Below, one piece after another: positions 1 through 8,257 of a DNA stretch of 64,000 nucleotides. The position numbers were made by a program, and so were the translations under genes. Within the stretch, counting starts at the first letter, position 1, and each line of letters starts with the position of its first letter. The notes under the pieces were generated by a model, which saw only the letters and a list, made by a program, of their open reading frames with translations, was not told the origin of the DNA and searched no databases. Origin of the DNA: G963675935 sp963719005 (lineage in GTDB: Bacteria; Planctomycetota; Planctomycetia; Pirellulales; Thermoguttaceae); assembly GCA_963719005.1 (NCBI GenBank), contig CAVRAR010000003.1, positions 124,001 to 188,000 of the forward strand, in the 5' to 3' direction.

Positions 1-1
1 C

Positions 2-175
2 CATTACACGCCCGAGCAACTCGTCGGCCGGCAGATTATCGTGGTCACCAATCTCCAAGAAGCCATGCTCCGCGGCGAGGAGTCGCACGGCATGTTGCTG
101 GCCGCCAGCGACGCGGCGGGCGTTGTGCTGCTGCGGCCCGATCGAGAGTGTGAATGCGGAGCAGGCGTGAAGTAG
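2..175 (+). CDS. metG: C-terminal end of methionyl-tRNA synthetase (tRNA-binding domain), partial
   Basis: The window opens inside a reading frame that ends at TAG 173-175. The visible 57 residues contain the strand order VGRQIIVVTNLQ then SHGMLLAAS and VVLLRPD. This matches the end of the EMAP/Trbp-type tRNA-binding domain found at the C terminus of bacterial MetRS, where G-M-L-L-A-A is a hallmark. The domain raises affinity for tRNA in the cytoplasm. A free-standing tRNA-binding protein of the same fold (CsaA-like) is possible because the catalytic part lies outside the window. Confidence 0.75.
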   Translation, partial: HYTPEQLVGRQIIVVTNLQEAMLRGEESHGMLLAASDAAGVVLLRPDRECECGAGVK

Positions 176-204
176 GGGAGAGGGTTGAGAAAACCAACGC
201 GGCC

Positions 205-256
205 GCCGCCTAATCCCTGGCCCCTGATCCCTGCCCCCTGAACCCTGGCCCCTCTA
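205..256. repeat. Dispersed GGGATCAGGG-type simple repeat
   Basis: The stretch consists of CCCTGATCCCTG-like units, read as GGGxxCAGGG on the minus strand. It supplies the last residues (GPGFRGQGSGARD) of the neighbouring HAD protein. Related strings occur inside truA at about 16811-16880, at 32380-32405 and near 63920, so this is a dispersed low-complexity repeat that can extend or enter genes. Confidence 0.6.
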
Positions 257-1079
257 TCACCCACTCGACGACTTGCACCAGGCCGTCTTCGTCGTGCGTC
301 GGGGCGATGCGGTCGGCGGCCGCTTTCACCGCGGGCTGGGCATTGCCCATCGCCACGCCGAGCCCAGCGGCACGAATCATCGGGATGTCGTTCACGTCGT
401 CGCCGACGGCGCATATCTCCGATTCGGCAATCCCCCATTCGGAAGCCAAGCGTTGAATGGCCGACCATTTGGTCACGCCGGCCGGCGAAATCTCGATGAA
501 GAAGCCCTTGTAACGGGGAGGATGGAGGACGTGGGTGTGCAGCTTGCCGGGCATTTTGTGCCGCAGCAGTTTCTCCAGCTCTTGCATCTGTTCCAGCGTG
601 CCGACGACGAAGCCGCCGAAAATACCCGGCGGCGGATTGGTCAGCAACTCCGGCCAAAGCCGGCTGCGACGCGGGTTCATCGCCAGATAGTAAGCCCATT
701 CCGGCGTGCGGGCTTGCTGGCGGGCGTGGTAGAAGTCGAATCCCTCGGCAAACGTGTCGCCGCAGAGCACCGGATCGTAGCCCGCCCCATCGACGATCGC
801 CACCGCGTCGCGCAGCACTTGCGGCTCGAATCGGGCCTGGTACAGCGTGCGATGGTCGATCGGATCCTTCACCAGCGCGCCGCTCGCGGTGACCAGCGGC
901 ACGTCGATTTCCAACTGTTGCACCAGCGGCAGCGCATGGCTATAGCGTCGCCCGGTGGCCAACACGACGTGGATGCCCGCCGCGCCCGCCCGAGCAAGCG
1001 CCGCCCGCGTCGCCGGCGTCAGCTCGTCGCGGCTGTTGACCAGCGTTCCGTCGATGTCGATGGCAAGAAGGCGGTACAA
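210..1079 (-). CDS. HAD-superfamily (Cof-type, IIB) phosphatase
   Basis: The product is 289 residues and predicted to be a cytoplasmic Mg-dependent phosphatase of the Cof/YwpJ group, usually acting on sugar or nucleotide phosphates. Motif I is DIDGTLV near residue 8, motif II is the ATGR segment near residue 41, and motif III/IV is GDDVNDIPMI near residue 226. This order and length fit the family, with a C2-type cap between motifs II and III. The start is a TTG two residues before the conserved beta strand; no better start is visible. The last dozen residues come from a low-complexity repeat and are probably not part of the fold. The substrate cannot be inferred. Confidence 0.88.
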   Translation of the reverse strand: MYRLLAIDIDGTLVNSRDELTPATRAALARAGAAGIHVVLATGRRYSHALPLVQQLEIDVPLVTASGALVKDPIDHRTLYQARFEPQVLRDAVAIVDGAGYDPVLCGDTFAEGFDFYHARQQARTPEWAYYLAMNPRRSRLWPELLTNPPPGIFGGFVVGTLEQMQELEKLLRHKMPGKLHTHVLHPPRYKGFFIEISPAGVTKWSAIQRLASEWGIAESEICAVGDDVNDIPMIRAAGLGVAMGNAQPAVKAAADRIAPTHDEDGLVQVVEWVIEGPGFRGQGSGARD

Positions 1080-1100
1080 AGTGGTCCGTCTGGTCGAAGG

Positions 1101-1499
1101 CTAGGCGGTGAGTTGTTCCCAAAACTGTCGGGGCGACACAATCTTGATGCCCGAAAACTGCCCCAGAGTCTGCAGTTCTCCGTCGCCGGTCACAATGATC
1201 TGTGCCCCGCCGCTCTTTGCGGCCGCTAAAATCCCGAGATCATCCTTGTCTTTCAGTTTGACCTTTGGAAGCTCGGCCGGTTGAACACAAATCGCATCTT
1301 CTTGAAACAGCCCGACGAAGTCCTCGATCAGTTCCTTCGGCATTCCGAACTTGCTGCGGAGGATTCGCCGAAGCTCGGCAAGAATCTGGGGGCAGACGAC
1401 CAACTCGTGTTCGGCAAGTACTTCGCGCAAGACATCCGCGCAAAGACCGCGAGTGACAGCCGCGCTGGTCAAGACGTTGGTATCGAGCAGAATCTTCAT
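1101..1499 (-). CDS. PIN-domain toxin (COG1569-like)
   Basis: This 132-residue protein begins with LLDTNVL, the first acidic residue of PIN-type RNases, and has E42 in the ILAELRR segment and the KDKDDLGILAAA segment with further acidic residues. That set is expected for a Mg-dependent toxin ribonuclease. Its start codon overlaps the end of the upstream ribbon-helix-helix gene by 4 bases (1496-1499), the usual antitoxin-toxin arrangement. Family members cleave RNA and are neutralised by the partner. The RNA target cannot be inferred. Confidence 0.85.
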   Translation of the reverse strand: MKILLDTNVLTSAAVTRGLCADVLREVLAEHELVVCPQILAELRRILRSKFGMPKELIEDFVGLFQEDAICVQPAELPKVKLKDKDDLGILAAAKSGGAQIIVTGDGELQTLGQFSGIKIVSPRQFWEQLTA

Positions 1500-1717
1500 G
1501 AAACATCGCGGAAAACGTCTTCGTCGGTCAGATACCCGCGCGCTTCGGCAAAGGGCATCATCCGCCGCCGCAATGACTCGAACTGGCTGATGCGCAACTG
1601 CCGCCGCAGCGCTTCCCTGGCGATTTCGCTGCGATTCTTGCCCGATTGCCGAGCCGCCTTCGTCAGAAGGTCGTTCAGGTCGTCGTTCAGTCGAATAGTA
1701 AGAGTGGTGGTCTTCAT
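1496..1717 (-). CDS. Ribbon-helix-helix antitoxin
   Basis: The 73-residue protein starts with TLTIRLNDDLNDLL followed by SGKNRSEIAREALRR, the beta strand and two helices of a CopG/Arc-type DNA-binding fold. The C-terminal third (YLTDEDVFRDVS) is the sort of tail that wraps the toxin. It is the first gene of a two-gene unit with the PIN protein, and the pair probably represses its own promoter in the region 1718-1760. Assignment rests on fold motif and pairing. Confidence 0.85.
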   Translation of the reverse strand: MKTTTLTIRLNDDLNDLLTKAARQSGKNRSEIAREALRRQLRISQFESLRRRMMPFAEARGYLTDEDVFRDVS

Positions 1718-1760
1718 GTACTACATTGTAGTGCGCATCGGGTCGCGGGTCAACCCGATA

Positions 1761-2156
1761 TCAACTGCGGGTGCGATGTGCATTATGCAATTCCTCCACC
1801 AGGCGGTGAAGCCGCGCAGCATTCTCGGGGAATTCCGATTCTCCGAACAACCAACACCCTCCGACCGTTTCGGCAAAGCGTGGATTGGAACGCGCAAGCC
1901 GCTCCATCCGCGGAAAGATCAAATCAAAATGATACTCAAGCAGATGTTCCAAGAGGCACGTGGCGATCGCCGTTCGCAAATCCTTGCTCCGGTACTTCCC
2001 CCATCGCTCGACGAACAACCAAACGGACTCTGGGTCGGCCTCAATGAACTCGCCGACGGCAATAATCGCCTGCCAGCGAGGATCCTTCTCGTCCTTGGCG
2101 GCCAGCTTGCCGGGGAGAATCGCCTCGGCGCTCGCAATTGCTTCGTGGACGTTCAT
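1761..2156 (-). CDS. Hypothetical protein, 131 residues
   Basis: No family is recognised. The protein is soluble and rich in Glu, Arg, Trp and Phe, with PRWQAIIAVGEFIEADPESVW and a helical C-terminal half ending near EELHNAHRTRS. HEAT-like or small regulatory proteins have such composition, but no motif is decisive. It lies between two toxin-antitoxin pairs on the same strand, so it may be cargo of the same accessory island. It starts at ATG 2156. The coding potential looks real because other frames here are short or broken. Confidence 0.55.
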   Translation of the reverse strand: MNVHEAIASAEAILPGKLAAKDEKDPRWQAIIAVGEFIEADPESVWLFVERWGKYRSKDLRTAIATCLLEHLLEYHFDLIFPRMERLARSNPRFAETVGGCWLFGESEFPENAARLHRLVEELHNAHRTRS

Positions 2157-2199
2157 AACAATCGACCGACTCGTGCGTATCGCAACTCGCGATTGGCGT

Positions 2200-2484
2200 T
2201 CAGCCGCCCCTCTTCTCCGTGAGCATGCCCGCTGCGTACTTATGGATTACGCTGGACAAGAGCGTTTGGTAAGGAATCCCCTCTCGCACTGCAATCACCT
2301 GAATGTCGCCGAGATCCTTCGACGACAAGCGGATATTGATTCTGGCGTCTTTTTTGAGGGTGTTCTTTGCCGCGTCGCGGAGTTTTTGCTTTTCGCGTTC
2401 AATGTTTTTGACAGACCGCCACTCGCCGCGATCATAAGAATCCGACAATTCCTTCTCTTCTTTGTCTAAATGAATGACCTTCAT
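2200..2484 (-). CDS. CopG/BrnA-like antitoxin
   Basis: This 94-residue protein has a charged N-terminal half with many Glu and Lys residues, then INIRLSSKDLGDIQVIAVREGIPYQTLLSSVIHKYA, a ribbon-helix-helix DNA-binding segment placed at the C terminus. That order is typical of BrnA and related antitoxins. It overlaps the upstream toxin gene by four bases (2481-2484), so the toxin gene comes first. This gene order is the one used by brnT-brnA operons. It probably binds the toxin with the N-terminal half and the operator with the C-terminal fold. Confidence 0.8.
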   Translation of the reverse strand: MKVIHLDKEEKELSDSYDRGEWRSVKNIEREKQKLRDAAKNTLKKDARINIRLSSKDLGDIQVIAVREGIPYQTLLSSVIHKYAAGMLTEKRGG

Positions 2485-2759
2485 GATGTTCTCCCCAAAT
2501 ACTTTTCGGTTGCCTTGCGATTCGGAATCATGGTCTTCAAGAAGATTTTGCTCTCGTCTTCAACAAAGGGAACCAGATAGGCGTATCCATCGATCTCCAC
2601 AATGAACTGTCGTTGGCCAGGATATTTCCGCTGGCTGGGATGCTCGATAACATCCAATACTTCGCTTTGCTCAAGAATGAGGAGCACCTGCTCAAAACAT
2701 ACCCCTCGCTCTTGCAGCAACCGTTCGTTCTTCTCGCTATTCCAGCGAATGGCCTTCAT
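2481..2759 (-). CDS. BrnT-like (DUF497-type) toxin
   Basis: The 92-residue product starts IRWNSEKNERLLQERGVCFEQV, close to the F-x-W-D-x-x-K-N-x-x-L-x-x-H-G-V-x-F-E pattern of BrnT ribonuclease toxins, and ends with NRKATEKYL, close to the usual R-K-A-T-x-x-E-x-x-Y. The ATG at 2759 is preferred over an in-frame TTG at 2777 because homologous proteins begin just before the W-N segment. It pairs with the downstream antitoxin gene. The family inhibits translation by RNA cleavage. Confidence 0.8.
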   Translation of the reverse strand: MKAIRWNSEKNERLLQERGVCFEQVLLILEQSEVLDVIEHPSQRKYPGQRQFIVEIDGYAYLVPFVEDESKIFLKTMIPNRKATEKYLGRTS

Positions 2760-2790
2760 GATGGAATTGTATGACAATGTGTGCCTTTTG

Positions 2791-4637
2791 TCAACAGGTC
2801 GTCCCGGCGTCTACGGCTTGCGCGACCGACGATTCCTGCTCGCGTTTCAGATACTCGCGTCCCTGCCGGATGCCGATATGATCCCAGGGCAGGGTGGCGT
2901 CGGCGGGGTAGGGGAGGTGCAGCGTCTTTTCGACGTTGATCCCCGCGTCGGCCAACGCCTGCCACCATAGCGCGGGCCGAAGTTGCTCAGCCCAGCCGTC
3001 GAAGCGGCGCCGCGGCGCCATGCCAACTCGATCGCCGCGCCCACCCGGCGGTCGCCACGACACATGACGCCCTCCAACAGGCTCGTTTCGACGTCGTGGC
3101 ACTTCAGTTGCACGCTCCGCAGTCGCTTTCGCCGATGCAGGAACTCGTGGGCGTTGCGAAAATACTCGCGGCGCTGCATCGGGTTCCACTGGAACGGCGT
3201 TTGCGGCTTCGGCACGAAGTTCGACACGTTCGCGACGACCGTCACCGGCCGACCGCGAATCTCTTGGCCGAGCCGCGCGATCGTTTCCGACATCTCGATG
3301 ATGCCTGCAAGATCAGCCTCCGTTTCGCCGGGCAAACCGCACATGAAATAGAGCTTCACCCGCGAAAAGCCGTTCTCAAATGCCCGGCGGCAGCCGGCAT
3401 AAAGATCTTCGTTCGCGATCGGCTTGCCGATTCGCCGCCGCATGTCGTCCAAAGCGGCCTCGGGAGCGAGCGTGAGGCCCGAATGCCGGTCGGTGTTCAT
3501 CAGATCGCCGACCGCGAGCAATTGCTCGTTGATCCGCAGACTCGGCAGCGAGATGCCGACGCCCAGCGGACGAAACGTCTCTTGCAGCCGCCGCATCAAC
3601 TGGTCAAAATGCGGATAATCGCTGGTGGAGAGCGACAGCAGCGAAATCTCACTGTAGCCGGTGGCACGGTACTGGTCGAGGGCCGCCTGAACGATCGTCT
3701 CGACCTTGCGGAACCGTAACGGCCGCTTGATCGTCGTGCTCTGGCAGAAACGGCACTTGCCGGGACAGCCGCGCATGATCTCGATGGCGATGCGGTCCTG
3801 CACGCACTCGACAAACGGCACGACCGGCTTCGACGGCGGCGGGAACGCATCGAGATCGGCCACCACCGCCGGCTCGACTCGCGAAGGCACGTCGCCGCGA
3901 ATCGGCACGACCGACGACGGCCGATCGTCGCCGTGTTCCTCCAACCGGTAAAATCGCGGCACGTAAGCGAAAGGAAACCGCGCGGCCATCTCGGCAATCG
4001 CTTTCCCGCGAGCGTCCAAGGGGACACTCCCATTTTCGCTGACACGAAAATTGGGACAGTCCCCGCCGCCCGACTGCTTCAGTTGCAGCCACAAGTCGCA
4101 AACGGCCGGCAACGTCTCTTCGCCGTCGCCGATTACAAACAGATCGATGAACCGCGACATCGGCTCGGGATTTACTGCACACGGACCGCCGGCGATCACC
4201 AGCGGATGGGCCATCGTGCGATCTTCGGCCAAGAGCGGAATCCCGCCGAGATCGAGCATCGTCAGGACGTTGCTGTAGCACAGATCGTATTGCAGCGTGA
4301 AGCCGAGCACGTCGAACTCGACAAGCGGCGTGAAGGTTTCGAGGCTCCATAGCGTCAGCTTTCGCTCGCGGAGCATTTTTTCCACGTCGCCAAGCGGCGT
4401 GAACGCTCGCTCGCAGGCCCAATCGTCGCGGCGGTTCATCAAGTCGTACAGCACCTGAAGGCCGTGGTGGCTCATGCCGATCGAGTAGGCGTCGGGAAAA
4501 GCGAGGCACAGCGTCCCGCGCAGCGAACGATGGTCCTTGACCGTGGCATTCCACTCGCCGCCGACGTATTGGGCCGGCGTTTGCGTATCCGGTAGAAGGT
4601 GGTCGACAATAGTGCTCTTCAACGCCTGGTTCAGCAT
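2791..4637 (-). CDS. B12-binding-type radical SAM protein (TIGR03960-like), frame break near 3010
   Basis: The N-terminal 200 residues form a cobalamin-binding-like domain, followed by the radical SAM core with the cluster motif RGCPGKCRFC and LTLAPEA and LPGETEADL segments. TIGR03960 members have this order; their exact reaction is uncharacterised, although RNA modification is often suspected. ATG 4637 (MLNQALKST) matches the family start; the frame is open further upstream. The C-terminal 70 residues (WAEQLRPALWW to the end) lie in another frame, entered around 3005-3020 in a GCGCCGCGG run where one base appears to be missing. A 45-base hairpin repeat (4020-4064) is inserted in frame and adds about 15 residues. 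Confidence 0.85.
4020..4064. repeat. GGGGAC-type hairpin repeat inside the radical SAM gene
   Basis: The element runs from GGGGAC to GTCCCC, with arms containing CCCATTTTCG and CGAAAATTGGG around a six-base loop. It is 45 bases, a multiple of three, and is read through as SENGSVPL and neighbouring residues in the radical SAM protein. It belongs to the same family as the hairpins at 6642, 19249, 33195, 56094 and 61504. Confidence 0.7.
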
Positions 4638-4785
4638 GATCTTCGCCGCGATCCTTCCTACAACCGCAACTTTCCGTGGGTTGCTTTCACAAAGCCGATT
4701 ATCGCAGGTACCGCCGTTCAAAGGAAGCGGGGTCTTGACATGGTCACTTTAATTGACTATATTTATGCGAGGAGGTCGGAATTCG

Positions 4786-5019
4786 ATGAAAACCATGGCC
4801 ATCAGCGAGTTCAAGGCGCATTCTCTGCAAGTGCTCGGTCGCGTAGCGCGGACCAAGGAAACGGTTGTCGTGACCAAACGCGGCAAGCCGCTGGTTGAGG
4901 TCGTTCCGTTCCGCGAGAAGGGCAAATCGTCCACGCCGGGCAAATTGTCGGAGATGCTGGTGTTTGAGAAGGACATCGTGTCGCCGCTCGGCGAATCGAT
5001 CTGGAGCGCTTGCAAGTGA
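4786..5019 (+). CDS. Phd/YefM-type antitoxin
   Basis: The 77-residue product begins MKTMAISEFKAHSLQVLGRV and continues with VVVTKRGKPLVEVVPF, the standard Phd/YefM fold with its basic turn. A GGAGG ribosome site at 4771-4775 supports ATG 4786 rather than the upstream GTG. The tail carries the toxin-binding region. It overlaps the vapC start by four bases, so the two are translated together. The pair likely autoregulates from the AT-rich stretch at 4740-4770. Confidence 0.9.
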   Translation: MKTMAISEFKAHSLQVLGRVARTKETVVVTKRGKPLVEVVPFREKGKSSTPGKLSEMLVFEKDIVSPLGESIWSACK

Positions 5020-5414
5020 AGTATTTGCTCGATACGCACGTGTGGGTGTGGTGGAACATGCGCCCCGAGAATCTGTCTCGCAAGGTCAAGGGGTTGATTG
5101 CGGCGTCGCAAAAGTACGAGGAGATTCTTTTGTCGGCAATCTCCGTGTGGGAATTCTGCAAGTTGCTGGAAAAGGGGCGAATTGGAATCTCTTGCGATCC
5201 GCGCGACTGGCTGGAGACCGCCTTGGCCATGCCCAAGCTCCGACTTGTGTCGCTTAGCCCGGTGATCGCCTACCGCTCCACGGTGTTGCCGCAACTCGCC
5301 TCGGCCGACCCCGCGGACCAAATCATCGTCGCCACGGCGCAAGAGGAAAACGCAACCCTGCTCACCAAGGACAAGTTAATTCTCCAAAGCAGATGTGTAC
5401 GTGCAATATGGTGA
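5016..5414 (+). CDS. vapC: VapC-type PIN toxin
   Basis: The protein is 132 residues from GTG 5016, which overlaps the antitoxin stop codon. It has YLLDTHVWVWW (first catalytic Asp), SAISVWEFCKLLEKGRI (Glu), and LASADPADQIIVATA with LLTKDKLI (two Asp), the four acidic positions of VapC RNases. These cleave initiator tRNA or rRNA in characterised members. The 3' end overlaps the start of the following methyltransferase gene by seven bases, so the two may be co-transcribed. Confidence 0.9.
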   Translation: MKYLLDTHVWVWWNMRPENLSRKVKGLIAASQKYEEILLSAISVWEFCKLLEKGRIGISCDPRDWLETALAMPKLRLVSLSPVIAYRSTVLPQLASADPADQIIVATAQEENATLLTKDKLILQSRCVRAIW

Positions 5415-6635
5415 CAAAAAGACTTGTGCGACAAAGCTCGGTTTGTTTCCTGTTGCTTGCGTTAGGTGCAGCGACCGCCCTGGCGCAGGGCCGCAGCACG
5501 TTCGAGGCCGCGCGAAACAAGATGGTCAATGATGAGATCGTTGCGGCTGGGGTGAAGAACAAGCGGGTGATCGAGGCGATGCGCAACACGCCGCGGCACG
5601 AGTTCATTCCCGTCGGCCAGCGAAAGAACGCCTACTTCGACATGGCCCTGCCCATCGGTGAAGGCCAAACCATCTCGCCGCCGTTCATCGTGGCCTACAT
5701 GACCGAAGCCATCGACCCGCAGCCGGGCGACAAGGTGCTGGAGATCGGCACCGGCAGCGGCTACCAGGCGGCGGTGCTCTCCAAGCTCGTGCGCGAAGTC
5801 TACACGATCGAGATCGTCGCCTCGCTCGGCCGCAAGGCCGAAAAGACGCTGGCAAAACTGCATTCTAACAATGTCCACGTGAAAGTGGGCGACGGCTATC
5901 TGGGCTGGCCCGAACATGCCGCCGTTCGACAAAATTATTGTCACCTGCTCGCCCGAAAACGTCCCTTCGGCCTTGATCGATCAACTCAAGGATGGCGGCA
6001 TGATGGTGATTCCCTGCGGCGAGCGATACCAGCAAACGCTTTACTTGCTAAAGAAGATTAAAGGCAAGCTTGCGGCGGAACCGTTGCAGCCGGTGCTATT
6101 CGTGCCGATGACGGGCAAGGCGGAGGCGCAGCGCAAGGTCTTGCCCGATCCCACGCGGCCGGCGATCGAAAATGGAGGCTTCGAGAGCGTCGCCGGCGAT
6201 CCTCCCGCTCCCACCGGCTGGTATTACCAGCGGCAACTGGAAGTGGTCACGGATAAAGACGCCCCCGAAGGCAAGAATTACATCATGTTCAAGAACACCA
6301 CGCCCGACCGCGGCAGTCAGGCACTGCAGGGGTTTCCCATCGATGGCCGCAAGATCGTCCAGTTGCGGATTTCAGCGCGGGTTCGTGGCCGCGACATTCG
6401 GCCGGGTTCAAACGGGCAGCGGGCCGCCATCATCGTCAATTTCTACGACGAAAAGCGGGCGTTGATCGACGCGCCCGTCTTCAGTTCATGGCGCGGCACG
6501 TTCGATTGGCAGTCCGAAACGCGGTCGCTCAATGTTCCCCTAAGAGCCCGCGAGGCCATCATGTACATCGGTCTGCTCGGCGCCACCGGCGAAGTCTCCT
6601 TCGATGAGATCAAACTCACCGCGGTGAAAAAGTAG
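5408..6635 (+). CDS. pcm: Exported protein-L-isoaspartate O-methyltransferase with extra C-terminal domain; frame break near 5925
   Basis: An N-terminal signal-like segment (CFLLLALGAATALAQ) suggests export. The body has VLEIGTGSGYQAAVLS, the SAM-binding motif I of Pcm, and MALPIGEGQTISPPFIVAYMTEA, the substrate-binding region that marks PCMT enzymes. These repair isoaspartyl residues in aged proteins. At 5919-5926 one surplus base in GCCGCCG moves the frame, after which FDKIIVTCSPENVP continues the enzyme. Past residue ~235 a further ~160 residues (GFESVAGDPPAPTGWY onward) resemble a beta-sandwich carbohydrate-binding-like domain. This fusion and the export signal differ from the usual ~210-residue cytoplasmic enzyme. 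Confidence 0.85.
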
Positions 6636-6641
6636 GGAAAA

Positions 6642-6697
6642 GGGGGACAGGCGCGCTTATCAGGCCCGCGGTTTCTCGTCAATAAGCGCGCCTGATA
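6642..6697. repeat. GGGGAC-type hairpin repeat
   Basis: The left arm is ACAGGCGCGCTTAT and the right arm is ATAAGCGCGCCTGAT, separated by about 20 bases. It follows the stop codon of the methyltransferase gene within seven bases and may also act as a transcript-end structure. Confidence 0.7.
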
Positions 6698-6789
6698 CTA
6701 TAACCGCCGCGTGGAAAAGGCCCCTTGCTGGTGGACTAAGGTTGTGATGTTGAATCCTTCCGAAATCCACCAAACAAGGAGACCCATTC

Positions 6790-7794
6790 ATGTGGCACGT
6801 GGGAATTGATCTGCATCGAGAGTTCATCGTTATGGCGGCCGTTCGTGACAACGGTGAAGTCATGGAGCCGATGCAAATCGCTTGTAGCGAAACAGAGGAC
6901 ATTGTGAACACCGTTCGCACTCTCGGCCGATTTCGCGCCGTCATCGAGGCCAGCGGAACCTATCGCTGGCTCTATGATCTGCTGCGCCCGCACGGCACGG
7001 TTCTCTTAGCTCATCCGCTTCGGCTGCGGGCCATGATACAACGCCGCACCAAGACAGACAAGCTGGACGCCCAACTCTTGGCGAACTTGTTGCGAATCAA
7101 CCAGATTCCCTTGGCCTACATTCCGCCGGAACCATACCAGCGGTTGCGCGACTTGGTGCGATGCCGGGCGCGAATGGGCCGCGAATTGGCGGAGGCCAAA
7201 ATCCGACTGCGGGCATTGCTGGCACGGCAGAATCGCCAAGCCCCGTTTCGGATGCCTTTTGGCGTTCGCGGCCTGGCGTGGTTTCGCCAACAAGATTTCG
7301 GACCGATTGAGAATCTCACCCGCGACGAACTATTGGCGCGGATGAAGCACTTTGGCCGGCACATCGCGGTGTTCGATCAGCAGATCGCCGAGATCGCTAA
7401 CGACTTTCCGCAGACGGAAGCGCTGCTCGACATCCACGGCATCGCTTTGTTCTCGGCGCTGTTGATCGTGGCCGAACTGGGCGAGGTGGAACGTTTCCGC
7501 ACCGCCAAGGAGGTCGGCGCGTATGGCGGGCTGACTTCCCGCGTGCACCAGTCCGGCGGCCATTGCTACCAAGGGCCAATTACGCGTCAAGGTTCCCCTT
7601 GGCTGCGTTGGATTTTAGTGCAGGCGGCGATGAAGGCGACCCGCGATGACGCGGCACTGAAGAAGTTTTACACGCGGGTGCGGAAGCGGTCGGGGGCAAA
7701 AAAGGCACGCGTGGCAGTGGCCCGGAAGCTGGCGGAGATTTGTTGGAAACGGCTGCGGCATTGGCATCGCGCCCGCGCCGAGCAAGCAGCGTAG
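6790..7794 (+). CDS. IS110-family transposase (DEDD recombinase)
   Basis: The 334-residue protein starts VGIDLHREFIVMAA, the RuvC-like N-terminal strand with its catalytic Asp. It continues with ASGTYRWLYDLL and KTDKLDAQLLANLLR, and carries the C-terminal Tnp_20 domain (LLDIHGIALFSALLIVAELGEVERF, HQSGG, GSPWLRW) with the conserved serine region. The length is normal and the frame is intact. Family members integrate without standard terminal repeats, and recent work shows target choice by a bridge RNA from a non-coding end. No end-repeat is visible by eye. Confidence 0.93.
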   Translation: MWHVGIDLHREFIVMAAVRDNGEVMEPMQIACSETEDIVNTVRTLGRFRAVIEASGTYRWLYDLLRPHGTVLLAHPLRLRAMIQRRTKTDKLDAQLLANLLRINQIPLAYIPPEPYQRLRDLVRCRARMGRELAEAKIRLRALLARQNRQAPFRMPFGVRGLAWFRQQDFGPIENLTRDELLARMKHFGRHIAVFDQQIAEIANDFPQTEALLDIHGIALFSALLIVAELGEVERFRTAKEVGAYGGLTSRVHQSGGHCYQGPITRQGSPWLRWILVQAAMKATRDDAALKKFYTRVRKRSGAKKARVAVARKLAEICWKRLRHWHRARAEQAA

Positions 7795-8257
7795 AGAGTA
7801 GAAAGGAACTAATGCTTCGCGCACCTATACGGTCGTTGTTGGCCCGGCAACGGGACTGATGGAACAAAGGTTCGCATCGAGCGCCTGATTGGGCACTACG
7901 GCCGGTGAATATTATCCTGTGCGACGAGCGAAAGCCCGGACGGCACGAATGGGTGTCTACCTTGTGCGCGACGGCAAACGGCGGAGATGGCAATGGGTGC
8001 TCCCGCCGGCGAAAGATGCTCGGTGCGTTGCGGCGTCGGATTTTCGGAGGGATAGGTAGGGCAAATGAATGAAGCAAGAAGGCAAAACGGCCCTGACAGC
8101 CTGAGCCGGCAGGGCCTTACGGGTCATTCACCCGCCCTAGCCCGGCTATTCCTCGTCGGGTTGCGTCCCCGCAGAGCCTGACTCCGCTTCACCGAGCAAA
8201 GCGATTATAGCAGCAACATGATCGTCATGTTGACAAAACACGAAACTGGGCCTTGAC
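7795..8257. other. Non-coding stretch after the IS110 transposase; possible bridge-RNA end plus hairpin
   Basis: About 460 bases without a credible gene. The first ~265 bases follow the transposase directly and are a candidate for the non-coding end that carries the bridge RNA in some IS110/IS1111 elements; this is inference from position only. At 8089-8116 there is a hairpin (GGCCCTG paired with CAGGGCC) without a following T run. The remainder up to the end of rodA shows nothing further. Confidence 0.35.

Noticed and set aside
8089..8116. Hairpin as a rho-independent terminator of rodA
   Set aside because: It has no T run on either strand and lies 140 bases after the stop.
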